Part shown: positions 7,352 through 15,558 of the stretch, in pieces
Layout of the letters: the number at the start of each line of letters is the position of its first letter
Position numbering within the stretch: position 1 is the stretch's first letter
Assembly: GCA_947624225.1 (NCBI GenBank)
Contig: CANQJF010000008.1
Span: forward strand, 1-55,743
DNA from: an uncultured Clostridia bacterium
Lineage (GTDB): Bacteria > Bacillota > Clostridia > Christensenellales > Borkfalkiaceae
Length of the DNA: 55,743 nt
Direction of reading: 5' to 3'
Translations under genes and position numbers: made by a program
The notes under the pieces: model-generated
What the model saw: only the letters and a program-made list of their open reading frames with translations
Databases searched by the model: none
What the model was told of the DNA's origin: nothing

Positions 7352-9088
7352 TCAGCCCTCCAAGTCCTTGTAGTAGTAATCGGGGATCACGTTGACGGTG
7401 ATGTTGTGCTTTTTGAATGCCTGCTCCTGCGCCTCGCTCGTCAGAACGTCATGTCCGAGATAAACGGTTTTGCAAGGGGTGTTCTCGGACATGGATGCCA
7501 CGAATGCGTCCAACTCCTCCTCGGTGAGGAGGATGGCGATCTCCTTGTTGCCCGTGAAATCCATCCCGTTTTCAAGCTCCACGAGCTCCCGGATGTGGTG
7601 CAAGAGCTCGTCGGCATATTCATAATAAAGTTTGTCCGAGATGGGAATATAGTCCACTTTGAAGTATTTGAGGCTCGCGGAAAAGTTGTCCCGCGCAATG
7701 ACGCGCTTCAATCGCTCATACGTCACATCGCGGCAGATGTTGTTCTCGTTGTTGGTGCAGAGGATGAAGTTGCGGTCTCCGCCGTCCTCGGCATTGAGCT
7801 TCATGACCGCGTGCCCCGTCGTTCCGCTGCCCGCAAAAAAGTCGAGAACGGTGATGTCTTTTGGAAATTCACATCTATCAAAATCGTAATAAAGAGACAC
7901 GAGATAATCAATCAATGACGTTGGTTTTGGATATGTAAACAAGGAATCATCGAGAATTTTGTTTAATTCAGCCGAGGCATTTTCATTTACGCCTACTTTT
8001 TCATTAAATCGACTGACCGCAACCATTGGATTTTTTTGATTGGTAAAAATCAAGCTCTTGGGAGCTATGTTCGATGACTTGCCGTCATGATAGATAGTTC
8101 GTATTGCAAATTTTTTGCTTTTAACCCAAAAAGTCGTCCCTTTTTTATATTCCTCATCCACCGTTTCTTGCGCCCAACGCGATTTGAACTTTAACTTTAA
8201 CTCGTTTACGTTTTTAGAATCTTTTACGGTTACGCTGGAAAGTAAGACATAATCCAACGATTCCGTGTTTACATATTCCCCATCCGGAATATTAAATTTT
8301 ACGGATCCAATTGGGAAAACTAAATTTTTTTCACGATTGGAAGCATTAAACAACGGTGCATCCGTCAGTTCACTGTTTACCCTTTCGACCAATAATTCTT
8401 TTGTTTTAGTATTGAAAAGTTGCTTGGCATAGCAAATGACGTACTCGCAATCAGAATAAAAGTTTATTTTCTGTCTACCAAAATGTTGCGTTTTTTCCCA
8501 ATGAAAACAAGTGATAAAATTTGATTCTCCATAAATGCTGTCGCAAAGCATCTTTAACGGGGCTTGTTCGTTATCGTCAATGCTGATAAAAATAACGCCG
8601 TCGTCGGATAAAAGGTCCCTCGCGATTATAAGCCGCTTCTCCATAAATGAAACCCATTTGCTGTGTCGAAAGGTATCGTTTAGATCAATGAAAGTATCAT
8701 CATACATAAAGTCTTTATTCCCCGTATTATAAGGAGGATCTATGTAGATAATATCAATTTTGCCCTTATGCGTCTTTTCAAGCAATTTCAGCGCGGCAAG
8801 ATTATCGCCCTCGATGAGGAAGTTCATCTTCCCGCCGCCACCGAGAAACAGCTCTTTTTGTTCCGTCAAGACGGGTATATGCGTCTCCAACAGCTCGTCG
8901 ACGGCTTCCCGATGCTCCTCAAATACAAGTCCATATTTCTTGTTTGTGATGTCCTTTTCGATTTCCGCAAGATAGGTCAGAAGTGCCGCCGTGTTTTCAT
9001 CCTGTGGCGCGGAGGCAATATATGTTTTGATTGCCCCGACCTTCTCGATGAGTTTTTCGCGCCTTTCTTTGGATACGTTTGTAGACAT
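7352..9088 (-). CDS. type III DNA methyltransferase, Mod subunit
   Basis: N6-adenine methyltransferase and sequence-recognition subunit of a type III system, 578 residues. Motif IV D117-P-P-Y120 in IDPPYNTGN precedes motif I (DFFAGSGTTGHAV, about 413-425), the beta-class order of Mod proteins. The central target-recognition region (about residues 180-400, DNA 7.9-8.55 kb) is clearly AT-richer than its flanks, which suggests the specificity module was swapped in. GGTAAGGT precedes the ATG at 9086-9088. The res gene follows one base after the stop. The promoter and operator repeats upstream point to control by the divergent XRE protein. Confidence 0.88.
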   Translation of the reverse strand: MSTNVSKERREKLIEKVGAIKTYIASAPQDENTAALLTYLAEIEKDITNKKYGLVFEEHREAVDELLETHIPVLTEQKELFLGGGGKMNFLIEGDNLAALKLLEKTHKGKIDIIYIDPPYNTGNKDFMYDDTFIDLNDTFRHSKWVSFMEKRLIIARDLLSDDGVIFISIDDNEQAPLKMLCDSIYGESNFITCFHWEKTQHFGRQKINFYSDCEYVICYAKQLFNTKTKELLVERVNSELTDAPLFNASNREKNLVFPIGSVKFNIPDGEYVNTESLDYVLLSSVTVKDSKNVNELKLKFKSRWAQETVDEEYKKGTTFWVKSKKFAIRTIYHDGKSSNIAPKSLIFTNQKNPMVAVSRFNEKVGVNENASAELNKILDDSLFTYPKPTSLIDYLVSLYYDFDRCEFPKDITVLDFFAGSGTTGHAVMKLNAEDGGDRNFILCTNNENNICRDVTYERLKRVIARDNFSASLKYFKVDYIPISDKLYYEYADELLHHIRELVELENGMDFTGNKEIAILLTEEELDAFVASMSENTPCKTVYLGHDVLTSEAQEQAFKKHNITVNVIPDYYYKDLEG

Positions 9089-9120
9089 ACCTTACCGCCT
9101 TATTAGTCTTATAATAATAC

Positions 9121-9149
9121 ATTATAGCATTATAAGACTAAATAAGCAA
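9121..9149 (-). promoter_or_regulatory. promoter of mod-res
   Basis: On the minus strand TTGCTT (9144-9149), a 17-base spacer and TATAAT (9121-9126). The operator copy at 9130-9141 lies inside the spacer, so a bound regulator would block polymerase. Confidence 0.7.
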
Positions 9150-9166
9150 CCTTATAAAACTACATA

Positions 9167-9194
9167 TTTCACGAAATACGCGTAAAATTATATT
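9167..9194 (+). promoter_or_regulatory. probable promoter of the XRE regulator
   Basis: TTTCAC (9167-9172), a 16-base spacer and TATATT (9189-9194). The operator copy at 9194-9205 overlaps the end of the -10 and the expected start of transcription, suggesting autoregulation. Confidence 0.45.
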
Positions 9195-9217
9195 TATAAA
9201 ACTAATTGCGAGGGGAT

Positions 9218-9499
9218 ATGGAAGTCGGGGAACGAATTAGAACACTTCGTGAACGGGCGGGATTCAATCAAAACAGGTTGGCAGAATGGGCAGGCGTATC
9301 GCAGACACATTTAAGGCGTGTCGAACTCGGGCAAGCAGACATCACCGTCGGGCATTTGCAACTGATCTGTGACGCGCTCGGGGTTTCTTTAAAAGACTTT
9401 TTTAACGTTAGCGAGGATATGGAAGAAGCTGCCGCCGCAATGTCCAACTTAACGCCCCGGCAAAAAAGTTTATTGATCGAATTTTTGAAAAGTCTATAA
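9218..9499 (+). CDS. XRE-family helix-turn-helix regulator of the type III RM system
   Basis: A 93-residue DNA-binding protein with a Cro/C1-type HTH over about residues 6-60 (RIRTLRERAGFNQNRLAE, then VSQTHLRRVELGQADI). I use ATG 9218; an upstream in-frame TTG at 9206 would add four residues. GAGGGG lies close before the ATG. It is divergent from mod-res, and the space between them holds four operator repeats. This is the layout of a controller (C) protein that times restriction versus modification. Such control is best known for type II systems, so its use on a type III pair is notable. Repression of mod is inferred from the operator position. Confidence 0.8.
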   Translation: MEVGERIRTLRERAGFNQNRLAEWAGVSQTHLRRVELGQADITVGHLQLICDALGVSLKDFFNVSEDMEEAAAAMSNLTPRQKSLLIEFLKSL

Positions 9500-9502
9500 A
9501 AG

Positions 9503-9535
9503 AAAAGTGGTTCGATATCTTCGAGCCACTTTTTT
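9503..9535. terminator. bidirectional terminator after the XRE gene
   Basis: AAAAGTGGTTCGA (9503-9515) pairs with TCGAGCCACTTTT, with one G-T pair and a T-run to 9535. Confidence 0.75.
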
Positions 9536-9572
9536 ATTTAGCCAAATGTACTTGTCAAATTATTTAACCCGC

Positions 9573-9614
9573 AAAAAAGTTGCGGCGGGGACCGAAAGGC
9601 CCCCGCCGCTTTTT
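9573..9614. terminator. strong GC hairpin terminator of the surface cluster
   Basis: GCGGCGGGG (9582-9590) pairs with CCCCGCCGC (9601-9609). There is a T-run on the plus strand (9610-9614) and an A-run at 9573-9578 that gives a T-run on the minus strand, where the cluster ends. Confidence 0.75.
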
Positions 9615-9648
9615 GGTGCTTTACGGAGAAATCCGTATGAGAAAGCTG

Positions 9649-12600
9649 TTATGCATTGTTGCCGTCGTAACCGATGATGTCGCCCTTAGCGGAGTTGCCC
9701 GTCACCGTGCCGTCGCTCGTGTTGGCATTTTCGCCCTCGACGGGGCAGGTGGAACCCTTGCCGAGATAGCCGCAGATGCCGCCCGTGTTGGTGTTGCCCT
9801 CGATATTGCCATGGTTCTCGCACTTGGTGACATTGGAAGAGGTCGTCGTCCAGCCGACGATGCCCGCAAAGCCCTTGTTGCGGTCGCTTACCGTCATCTT
9901 GCCCTTTACATCTCCATAGTTGATGCATCCCGAAACATTCACCGTGGTCGTTTCGCCACAGATGCCGCCCGTGTGCTGAACGCCCACAACTTCGCCATAG
10001 TTGACGCAACCCGTGAGGGTGGAGTACTTTGCGACCCCGAGGATGCCGCCCGTGGCATCCGCTTTATCCGACGCCTCATTGGGCGCATTGATCTTGCCAT
10101 AGTTGGTGCAATTCGTGAGCGTAGTTTCTTTACCCGTTTGCGTGGCGATCATGCCGCCTGCACGCTCTGTGTTGGCCGTCATGTTGCCATAGTTGACGCA
10201 ACCCGTGAGCACGACTTTGCCGTCGGCCTGACCGATCATGCCGCCCGCGTGCGTTGCAACCGTGATGCTGCCATAGTTGGTGCAATTCGTGATATTGACA
10301 GTGATGCCTGAACCCACATTCCCGATGATACCGCCGACGCGCTTGCCCGTCGAATTGATCGTGCCATAGCTTACGAGGTTGGTGAACGTGCTTGTGCCCA
10401 CGGTCGTCGTGCCGAATATGCCGCCCGCATAAACTTCATTCGTTACGGCATTCAATGTGATCTCCACAAAGGTCGTGATGTTGGAAACGGTCTCACTGTT
10501 CACAAAATACGCAAGCCCGCCTGCCCTTGATTTTGCAGAGAGGTCGCCCTGTATGGTGAGGTTCTTGATCTCGCCGTTCCGGACGGAAGCAAACAAACCG
10601 ATGCCCTGCCCCGTCGGCTTATCGCAATGCAAGCCCGCAATGGTGTAGCCGCCGCCGTCGAAGTTGCCCTCGAAGTAGGTCCATGTCCCGGAGCCGTTCG
10701 CATAGCAAATGGGCAACCACTCGTGCTTTGCAAGATCGATGCTCGTGGTCAGTTTATAATTCTGCTTCGCGCCGTAATTCTTATTGTTGGATACATTCGC
10801 CAAATAATAGAGGTCCGCGGCGGACTGAATGAGGAAAGGCTCCTCGACGGTGCCTTGGCCCGTGAGGCTCTCGGAGGCGGAGGTGCCGTCCCAAATGTCG
10901 GCCTCGGTGTAGCGGACGATAAATTCCTGATCGCCTTTCACGATGCCGCCGAGATAGAACATGTTGGGAAGATAGTGCTTATCGCCCTCGTCGATTGCAG
11001 CAATCGCGGAATTCTCGGCGGAGAGGAAAGTGCCATAGCCGAGCGTGAGCTTGGTATCCTCTTTGATCGTCGTGGTGCCATCGAGCCCTTTATAATGCTT
11101 GACGGTGACGGTGTATTCGCGCACTTTCTCCTCAAAGACTGCCGTGTAGGTGACGTCGCCCGTGACGGCGGGAAGATCCGCACCCGTCTTGTAGGTCTGC
11201 TCCCCATCGTTCCAGCCCGTAAAGGTGTAGGAAGTGCTCTCGGTGCCCTCCTTGACGGGATCGGTGCCATCCTGATAGGTGGGCTTATCGCCATATTGCA
11301 TGGTGGCGGAGGTCTCCTCCCCCTCTACCACGAATTTGACGGTGTATTCGTTGATGGTCTCGGAGAACACGGCATAATACGTCGTATCGCCCGTGATCTT
11401 CTGCTCGGAGAGCGTTACGGTTTCCTTGCTCTCTGCGGATGTTGCCCAGCCTTGGAAAGCATAGGTATACTGCGCATCCCACTCCTTGACGGGATCCTCA
11501 CCCTCCCAAACGGGGGCCTGCCCGTTTATGACGCGCGTCGTGGTGGTTGTGCCATCCACATTCCACGTGACGGTGTATTGACGGTCGGTCTGCGTGAAGC
11601 GCGCATAGTAGGTGACGTCGCCCTCGACCGCGGGAAGCGTTTCGAGTTTTTCGCCGCCCTCCGTCGCCGCCCAACCGTCGAACGTATAGCTGTATTCGGG
11701 GGTATCGGGCTTTGCCGGGGTGCCCTCATAGGCAGGCGTTGCGCCGTATTCGAACTGTGCCTCGGTCTCGGTGCCGTTGATGCTCCACGTGACGGTGTAC
11801 TTGTTGACGGTGCTCGTGTATTGGGCCTTGAACGTCATTTCGCCGTGCACTTGGGGGAGCGTGTCGGAGGGACCATAGAGCGTCTCTTCCTCATCCAGCC
11901 AGCCCGCAAAGGTGTAGGAGTATTGCGCCGTCGCCTGCTTTGCGGGAGCCGTGCCCGAGAATGCGGGAACGGTGTTGTATTCGAACTGTGCGGTGAAGAG
12001 TTCCGTCGTGCCGTTTTCATCGACAAACTTGACGGTGTACTTTCTGGCCGCCTCTGTGAATACCGCATAGAGCGTGAGATCGTCCGTGACGGTGAGGCCC
12101 GCGTCGTCGAGCACGGTGCCGTTTTCCGTCTTTGCCCAGCCCGCAAACGTATAGACGGTGCTCGCGGTCGGTGTTTTCGTGGGAGCCGCGCCGCCATAGA
12201 CGGCCTTGGCGCCGTATTCGACGGAGGATGTGGAGGTCTCGCTCCCCACATGCCACGTGACGGTGTAACTGTTGACCGTGGAGGAGAACTCCGCGGTGTA
12301 GGTCACGTCCTTGGAGACGGTGGGCAGGGTCTCGGCGGGGCCATAGGTCTTTTCGCCGTCATTCCAGCCTGCAAAGGTGTAGGTGTATTGCGCCGTATTT
12401 TCCTTTGTGGGCGCCGTGCCCTCATATGCGACGGCGGCACCGTAGGCGAGCGTTTTGGACGTGGTGGTGCCGTTTACGCTCCATGTGACGGTGTAGGACC
12501 GGCCGGTCTGTGTGAAGGCTGCCGTGTAAGTTGCGTTGGCCGTGGCCGCGGGGAGAGCACCGCTGTGCACGACGCCGTCCGCATCTTTCCACCCTGCAAA

Positions 12601-12813
12601 GGTGAACGTGTATTGCGGCGTGGCGGCCTTGGTGGGCGTTTCTCCCGCATAGACGGGCACCTCCCCCTCCTCAACGGTGAGGGTGGAGAGCGTTGTGCCG
12701 TCGTCGGCGGCGAACTTGATCTCATACTCGGTGGCGCCGCACGCGGTGAGCCCCATGAGCAGAGCGATCACGGCAAAGAGTGCCATGACCATGGTAAATA
12801 GCTTCTTTCTCAT
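9649..12813 (-). CDS. surface lipoprotein with Listeria-Bacteroides repeats and GLUG-type beta-helix region
   Basis: 1054 residues. A lipoprotein signal peptide ends in lipobox L22-T-A-C25. Then come seven ~70-residue InlB/Listeria-Bacteroides-type repeats (about 30-560), each with a YTFAGW-like core and an alternating YTVTW strand. After a linker with a KHYKGLDG MucBP-like strand (about 570-650), the rest (about 690-1054) has short repeats with GGI-x-G, NCTNYG and GCVNYG motifs, the GLUG pattern of secreted beta-helical proteins. Last gene of the cluster, 30 bases after the paralogue at 12844-15558. Function is probably surface display or adhesion; no enzyme motif is seen. The opposite strand has long open frames, a by-product of codon composition. 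Confidence 0.8.
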   Translation of the reverse strand: MRKKLFTMVMALFAVIALLMGLTACGATEYEIKFAADDGTTLSTLTVEEGEVPVYAGETPTKAATPQYTFTFAGWKDADGVVHSGALPAATANATYTAAFTQTGRSYTVTWSVNGTTTSKTLAYGAAVAYEGTAPTKENTAQYTYTFAGWNDGEKTYGPAETLPTVSKDVTYTAEFSSTVNSYTVTWHVGSETSTSSVEYGAKAVYGGAAPTKTPTASTVYTFAGWAKTENGTVLDDAGLTVTDDLTLYAVFTEAARKYTVKFVDENGTTELFTAQFEYNTVPAFSGTAPAKQATAQYSYTFAGWLDEEETLYGPSDTLPQVHGEMTFKAQYTSTVNKYTVTWSINGTETEAQFEYGATPAYEGTPAKPDTPEYSYTFDGWAATEGGEKLETLPAVEGDVTYYARFTQTDRQYTVTWNVDGTTTTTRVINGQAPVWEGEDPVKEWDAQYTYAFQGWATSAESKETVTLSEQKITGDTTYYAVFSETINEYTVKFVVEGEETSATMQYGDKPTYQDGTDPVKEGTESTSYTFTGWNDGEQTYKTGADLPAVTGDVTYTAVFEEKVREYTVTVKHYKGLDGTTTIKEDTKLTLGYGTFLSAENSAIAAIDEGDKHYLPNMFYLGGIVKGDQEFIVRYTEADIWDGTSASESLTGQGTVEEPFLIQSAADLYYLANVSNNKNYGAKQNYKLTTSIDLAKHEWLPICYANGSGTWTYFEGNFDGGGYTIAGLHCDKPTGQGIGLFASVRNGEIKNLTIQGDLSAKSRAGGLAYFVNSETVSNITTFVEITLNAVTNEVYAGGIFGTTTVGTSTFTNLVSYGTINSTGKRVGGIIGNVGSGITVNITNCTNYGSITVATHAGGMIGQADGKVVLTGCVNYGNMTANTERAGGMIATQTGKETTLTNCTNYGKINAPNEASDKADATGGILGVAKYSTLTGCVNYGEVVGVQHTGGICGETTTVNVSGCINYGDVKGKMTVSDRNKGFAGIVGWTTTSSNVTKCENHGNIEGNTNTGGICGYLGKGSTCPVEGENANTSDGTVTGNSAKGDIIGYDGNNA

Positions 12814-12843
12814 AATTTCCTCCTTGTTTTTTCTTCCCTTCTC

Positions 12844-15558
12844 TTATTTTCCGAACAGCGTTTTGCCGCCGTCGAAATTTCCCGTTGCCGTGCTCGTGGA
12901 GGTGAGCTGGCCGCAAATGCCGCCCACCGTGGATCCCCCGAGAACGGTGGCATAGTTCCGGCAACCCTCAACGGAGCCGTAACCATAGTTGCTGCCCGCG
13001 ATGCCGCCCACATAGGCGCCGATGCCGCCATAGACGGTGCCGCGGTTGGTGCACCCCTCGATCTTCGCGCCGTTGCAGGCGCCGATGATGCCTCCAACAT
13101 AGGAGCCGCTCGCATGCACTTTGCCGTAATTTTCGCAGTCCTCGATGGTCGCATAGATGTCGCTCGAAACGATGCTGTCCGAACGGCCCGCAATGCCGCC
13201 CGTTGTGACGTTTGCCGAGGTGCAGGAGCTCTGCAAGCGGCCGTAGTTGATGCAGGAGGTGAGGCGCGCCTCAACCATTCCCGCCTCGGTGCCGAGGGAG
13301 CCCACGACACCGCCGAAAGACGAGCCCGCGCTGTAAAGATCGGCATAGTTCACGCAATCGGAGGCGGAGCCCAAAAGGGAGGCCACGACGCCCCCGCAAT
13401 AGGCCGCGGAAGCGCGCACCGTGCCGTGGTTCTCGCTCCTCTCCACCGTGCTCCGCGAGACGCCCACGACGCCGCCCACATAGGTGGTGCCGAGGACGGT
13501 ACCGAAGTTCTTGCAATCCTGTGTCTTGGTGGGACGGGTCCAGCCGAGGACACCGCCGATGCGGTCGGCCCCTTCGACGAGGCCGTAGTTTTCGCAGCGG
13601 GTCACGAGAGGATTGGACGCGATGCCGACGCAGCCGCCCGTGTAGGTCATGGCGCTTGCCGCGATCTGCTTATCGTAGAGCACGTAGCCGAAATTCTTGC
13701 AATCTTCGACGGTGCCCGTGCCTTCGACGTGCCCCACGATGCCTCCGACACGGCCGTTGCCCGCGTGGACGAGCACGGAGCCGCGGTTCTCGCAACCCTT
13801 GATGCTGCCGGAAACGGCTTTGCCGTCGGTATTGTCGGTAATGGTGCCCACGACGCCGCCGAAGCGGTAGCAATTGACGTTGCCGTTGTCGTGCACTTCG
13901 GCATAGTTGACGCAATTTTCGATGACGCCGGTGCTGTAACCGACGACGCCGCCGACGTTGCCGTACCCCGTGACCGAACCATAGGCGGTGCAACCCTCCA
14001 CGCGGCCGCCCTTGTTGAAGCCCACCACGATGCCCGTGTAGCGCGGGACGGAGGAGACGGTGCCCGAGACGGTGAGGTCTTTCACCGTGCCGCTCGACGT
14101 GGAGATGAGGCCGTGGCCGGAATTTGCGACGCTCTCCGTCACCGTACTATTGCGGTTGAGGCCGAATACGGCATGGCCCGCTCCGTCGAGCACGCCCGCA
14201 AAGGGACACGCGTTGGAACCGACGGGAGACCAGGGGATCCCCGCGAGGTCGATGTCGCAATTGAGGGTGAAATACTTGCCGACGAGACCATCCGTTTGGG
14301 ATTGCGAAGCGAGATAGGCGAGCTCGGCCGCCGAGGAGATGACATAGGGCGCGGAGGCCGTGCCGCTCCCCGAAGAATAGGCGGTGGCGACGGTGCCGTC
14401 CCAAACGGACACCGAGAGATAGCACACTTCCACCGCGGTATCCGCGATGAGGGCGCCAGCAACCACGGGGCGGTCTGCCGCCTTTCCCTCACGGACGGGG
14501 GTGGGAACATAGTACTCATCCCCCGCGGAGAGCGTCTCCGAGTAGCTGCCGACGGTCACATCGTTTTCCCGATACGTGACGGTGAGGGTGTAGTGTCGCG
14601 GCGTGTGCACATAGAGCGCCGTAAAGGCAGCATCTTCGCGCAGGGCGGGCAACGAAGTGAACTCCTCGCCGTCGCAGTCCCATGCACGGAAAGTGAAATC
14701 GTACATGTCGTTGCCCGCACGCGAGAGCGCTTCGCCCGCATAGACGGGAACTTCGCCGTAGTTGACGTCGGTCTCATAGAGGAGCATGCCGTCGTAATCC
14801 GTAAACGTGGCATGGACGGTGCGGGGAACGGCGCTGAACGCGGCATAATAGGTGACGTCGCCGGTGGCGGCGGGAAGCTCGGTGAGAAGTACATCGCTGT
14901 CCGCGGTGTGCCAGCCGACGAACGACCACGTCTTATCCTCGGTCGCGCGGCGGTAGGGCGTGCCGTAGAAGCGCGGAACTTCCCCCATCCCCACGCGGAC
15001 GGAGAACAGCTCGCCGTCCACATCGAAAGTGACGTTTGCCGTGAGGGAGACCTCCCGGAGTTGCGCCGTGTAGACGGTGTTGCCCGTGACGGGCCCGAAA
15101 GGCTTATCCCAGCCGACGATGGCATACAGAACGCCGTCCTGCTCGATCTGAGTTTCTCCCGTGTAGACGGGCGTGGCGCCGTATTCATAGACGGCCGAGG
15201 TGCGCTGCTCCCCCACCGCGAACACGACGGTATAGGTGGCGGGCGAAGAGGTGTAGCTCGCCGTAAAGACGGTGTTTTTGCGGACAATGGGGAGCTCTTC
15301 GGTGTAGACGTAGCCCTCCATCTCCCAGCCCGCAAAGGTGTAAGTGACTTCGGGGCCGTCCGCGGTGCGCACGGGCGTCTCTCCCCCGTAGACGGGCGCG
15401 GTGCCCGCCTCCACTTCCGCTCCGTAGAGGAAAGAGCCGTCGTAATTGACGAAATTGACGGTGACGCTCCCGGGCTGTTCGTTGCCGCCGCCGCATGCAG
15501 CCGCGGTGACGAGAAGGGCCAGCATCAGGAGCACGATGAGCGCTTTGAACTTTTTCAT
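12844..15558 (-). CDS. surface lipoprotein, paralogue with GLUG repeats
   Basis: 904 residues from ATG 15556-15558, chosen for the GGAGGAGG upstream and the signal peptide that follows (MKKFKALIVLLMLALLV, then lipobox-like AAAC). Four Listeria-Bacteroides-type units with YTFAGW, YAIVGW, WSFVGW and FTFRAW cores fill about residues 35-310. A spacer with SYSETLSAGDEY-like sequence follows, then about 450 residues of GLUG-like repeats (GGVVGY, NCVNYAEV, GCENRGSV). Its start overlaps the stop of the preceding gene by four bases (ATGA), so translation is probably coupled. It is a diverged paralogue of the following gene at 9649-12813, with the same architecture but fewer N-terminal repeats. A surface structural role is inferred. 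Confidence 0.8.
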   Translation of the reverse strand: MKKFKALIVLLMLALLVTAAACGGGNEQPGSVTVNFVNYDGSFLYGAEVEAGTAPVYGGETPVRTADGPEVTYTFAGWEMEGYVYTEELPIVRKNTVFTASYTSSPATYTVVFAVGEQRTSAVYEYGATPVYTGETQIEQDGVLYAIVGWDKPFGPVTGNTVYTAQLREVSLTANVTFDVDGELFSVRVGMGEVPRFYGTPYRRATEDKTWSFVGWHTADSDVLLTELPAATGDVTYYAAFSAVPRTVHATFTDYDGMLLYETDVNYGEVPVYAGEALSRAGNDMYDFTFRAWDCDGEEFTSLPALREDAAFTALYVHTPRHYTLTVTYRENDVTVGSYSETLSAGDEYYVPTPVREGKAADRPVVAGALIADTAVEVCYLSVSVWDGTVATAYSSGSGTASAPYVISSAAELAYLASQSQTDGLVGKYFTLNCDIDLAGIPWSPVGSNACPFAGVLDGAGHAVFGLNRNSTVTESVANSGHGLISTSSGTVKDLTVSGTVSSVPRYTGIVVGFNKGGRVEGCTAYGSVTGYGNVGGVVGYSTGVIENCVNYAEVHDNGNVNCYRFGGVVGTITDNTDGKAVSGSIKGCENRGSVLVHAGNGRVGGIVGHVEGTGTVEDCKNFGYVLYDKQIAASAMTYTGGCVGIASNPLVTRCENYGLVEGADRIGGVLGWTRPTKTQDCKNFGTVLGTTYVGGVVGVSRSTVERSENHGTVRASAAYCGGVVASLLGSASDCVNYADLYSAGSSFGGVVGSLGTEAGMVEARLTSCINYGRLQSSCTSANVTTGGIAGRSDSIVSSDIYATIEDCENYGKVHASGSYVGGIIGACNGAKIEGCTNRGTVYGGIGAYVGGIAGSNYGYGSVEGCRNYATVLGGSTVGGICGQLTSTSTATGNFDGGKTLFGK

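Larger units (their letters stand above)
9103..9205. promoter_or_regulatory. operator array: four copies of TTATAARACTAA
   Basis: Copies at 9103-9114 (inverted), 9130-9141, 9152-9163 (last base differs) and 9194-9205. The first two form a perfect inverted repeat with 12-bp arms and a 15-base spacer. The direct copies start 22 and 42 bases apart, close to two and four helical turns. They cover the mod promoter and the regulator's own -10/start region, as expected for binding sites of the XRE protein. Confidence 0.75.
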
